DNA from: an uncultured Lentisphaeria bacterium
GTDB lineage: Bacteria > Verrucomicrobiota > Lentisphaeria > JABSQK01 > CAJWLW01
NCBI GenBank assembly: GCA_913042885.1
Contig: CAJWLW010000237.1
Coordinates: forward strand, 1-7,684
Length of the DNA stretch: 7,684 bases
Reading direction: 5' to 3'
Below, one piece after another: positions 7,298-7,684 of this stretch. Each line of letters opens with the position of its first letter. Positions within the stretch are counted from its first letter, which is position 1. Position numbers and translations under genes: made by a program. Under the pieces are notes generated by a model. That model had not been told where the DNA came from. It ran no database searches and saw only the letters and a list, made by a program, of their open reading frames with translations.

Positions 7298-7326
7298 AAA
7301 AAAACTGTCGTTCCAGCTTGGCAACA
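7298..7326 (-). terminator. Weak intrinsic terminator after the sugar isomerase/epimerase gene
   Basis: On the minus strand, 6 nt after the TAA stop, GTTGCCA can pair with TGGAAC around a 3-nt loop with one bulge, extended by a T-A and a G-T pair. Three nucleotides later comes a run of seven T (7298-7304). The stem is weak, but the order stop, stem, T-run is that of an intrinsic terminator. The rest of the gap down to the promoter at 7145 holds nothing I can support; the 61-codon open frame there has no start signal. Confidence 0.4.
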
Positions 7327-7332
7327 AGCGTG

Positions 7333-7684
7333 TTACGGCAAGTCGTACTGGGACATTTTCTGCCGCAGGAAGACGGCCGAATCGGCAATATCCTGCATGC
7401 CCACCTCCGGGTCCGGGCCGTCCTCGATCGAGACCCAGCCGGCAAAGCCGACATCCCGCAGGATGCTGAAGATGCGATCGTAATCGTTCAGCCCACGGCC
7501 GATGACGCCGTGCTTCACCATGTCGGCGTAGCCGCTCATCGGGTGGGCGTCCATCTGGCTCAACTGTTCCAGTGTACCGCCTTCGAGGTAGCGGTCGCTG
7601 GCATGCATGGTGACCACCCGGTGCTTGACCGCTTCGAGCAGTTCGATCGGATCGTCGCCCGCGATAATGGCATTTGACGGGTCG
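7333..7684 (-). CDS. Sugar phosphate isomerase/epimerase (xylose isomerase-like TIM barrel), C-terminal part
   Basis: The reading frame is open to the window edge, so only about the last 116 residues are present and the start lies outside. The fragment begins DPSNAIIAGDDPIELLEAVK, then VVTMHASDRYLEGG, GVIGRGLNDYDRIF, and ends with VGFAGWVSIEDGPDPEVG and a C-terminal helix. The DPSN, MHASD and SIEDG segments sit at barrel strand ends and would supply Asp, His and Glu ligands for the divalent metal of this superfamily, as in AP endonuclease 2/xylose isomerase-like proteins. Members isomerise or epimerise sugars or inositol derivatives; the substrate cannot be told from the fragment. The internal GTG at 7617 is not the real start, because homologous-looking sequence continues upstream of it. 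A terminator-like element follows the stop. Confidence 0.88.
   Translation of the reverse strand, partial: DPSNAIIAGDDPIELLEAVKHRVVTMHASDRYLEGGTLEQLSQMDAHPMSGYADMVKHGVIGRGLNDYDRIFSILRDVGFAGWVSIEDGPDPEVGMQDIADSAVFLRQKMSQYDLP

Noticed and set aside
7142..7327. A 61-codon minus-strand frame in the gap after the sugar isomerase/epimerase
   Set aside because: It begins with TTG, lacks a Shine-Dalgarno, overlaps the terminator-like element, and its composition resembles translated non-coding DNA.

Overview
All genes recognised in this window lie on the minus strand, so transcription runs from high to low coordinates. The DNA is GC-rich and densely coded, and it looks chromosomal: I see no transposase, integrase, tRNA, rRNA or CRISPR array. 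The taxon cannot be fixed from sequence alone. Two clues point away from an enterobacterial-type genome. LeuD is the variant with [10 protein letters not shown] and [10 protein letters not shown] motifs, which I associate from memory with cyanobacteria and some Verrucomicrobia-like lineages. The company of a TIM-barrel sugar isomerase/epimerase and an FGE-sulfatase-fold protein would suit the Planctomycetes/Verrucomicrobia/Hydrogenedentes type of environmental bacterium. This is inference. Several proteins are rich in Asp and Glu, which would fit a marine source but does not prove one.

Layout in transcription order. (1) 7684-7333: C-terminal part of a sugar phosphate isomerase/epimerase, cut by the window edge, followed by a weak terminator-like hairpin with a T-tract. 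(2) A gap of about 240 bp with a good candidate promoter, then a 240-aa protein (7090-6368) with two membrane helices and an acidic soluble domain; its start is revised here to a GTG with a strong Shine-Dalgarno. (3) A 189-bp gap with a GC-rich hairpin and a perfect TATAAT box, then a 775-aa molybdenum hydroxylase large subunit (6178-3851) carrying the form II CoxL signature AYRGAGR. No FAD or 2Fe-2S subunit gene is present. (4) An 85-bp gap with a hairpin that can fold in alternative ways, then leuC (3765-2356) and leuD (2359-1766), overlapping by 4 bp and together encoding isopropylmalate isomerase. (5) A 102-bp gap with a 10-bp palindrome, then a 541-aa protein (1663-38) with an FGE-sulfatase fold, a long disordered linker and a single C-terminal membrane anchor.

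How they work together: leuC and leuD clearly form one enzyme of leucine biosynthesis. The FGE-like gene follows on the same strand and may be co-transcribed with them, but nothing links it to leucine synthesis. The molybdenum hydroxylase gene seems to have its own promoter and stands apart from its usual partners. The two membrane-linked proteins of unclear role are the least understood parts. I found no convincing novel multi-gene system; the oddities are single-gene ones.
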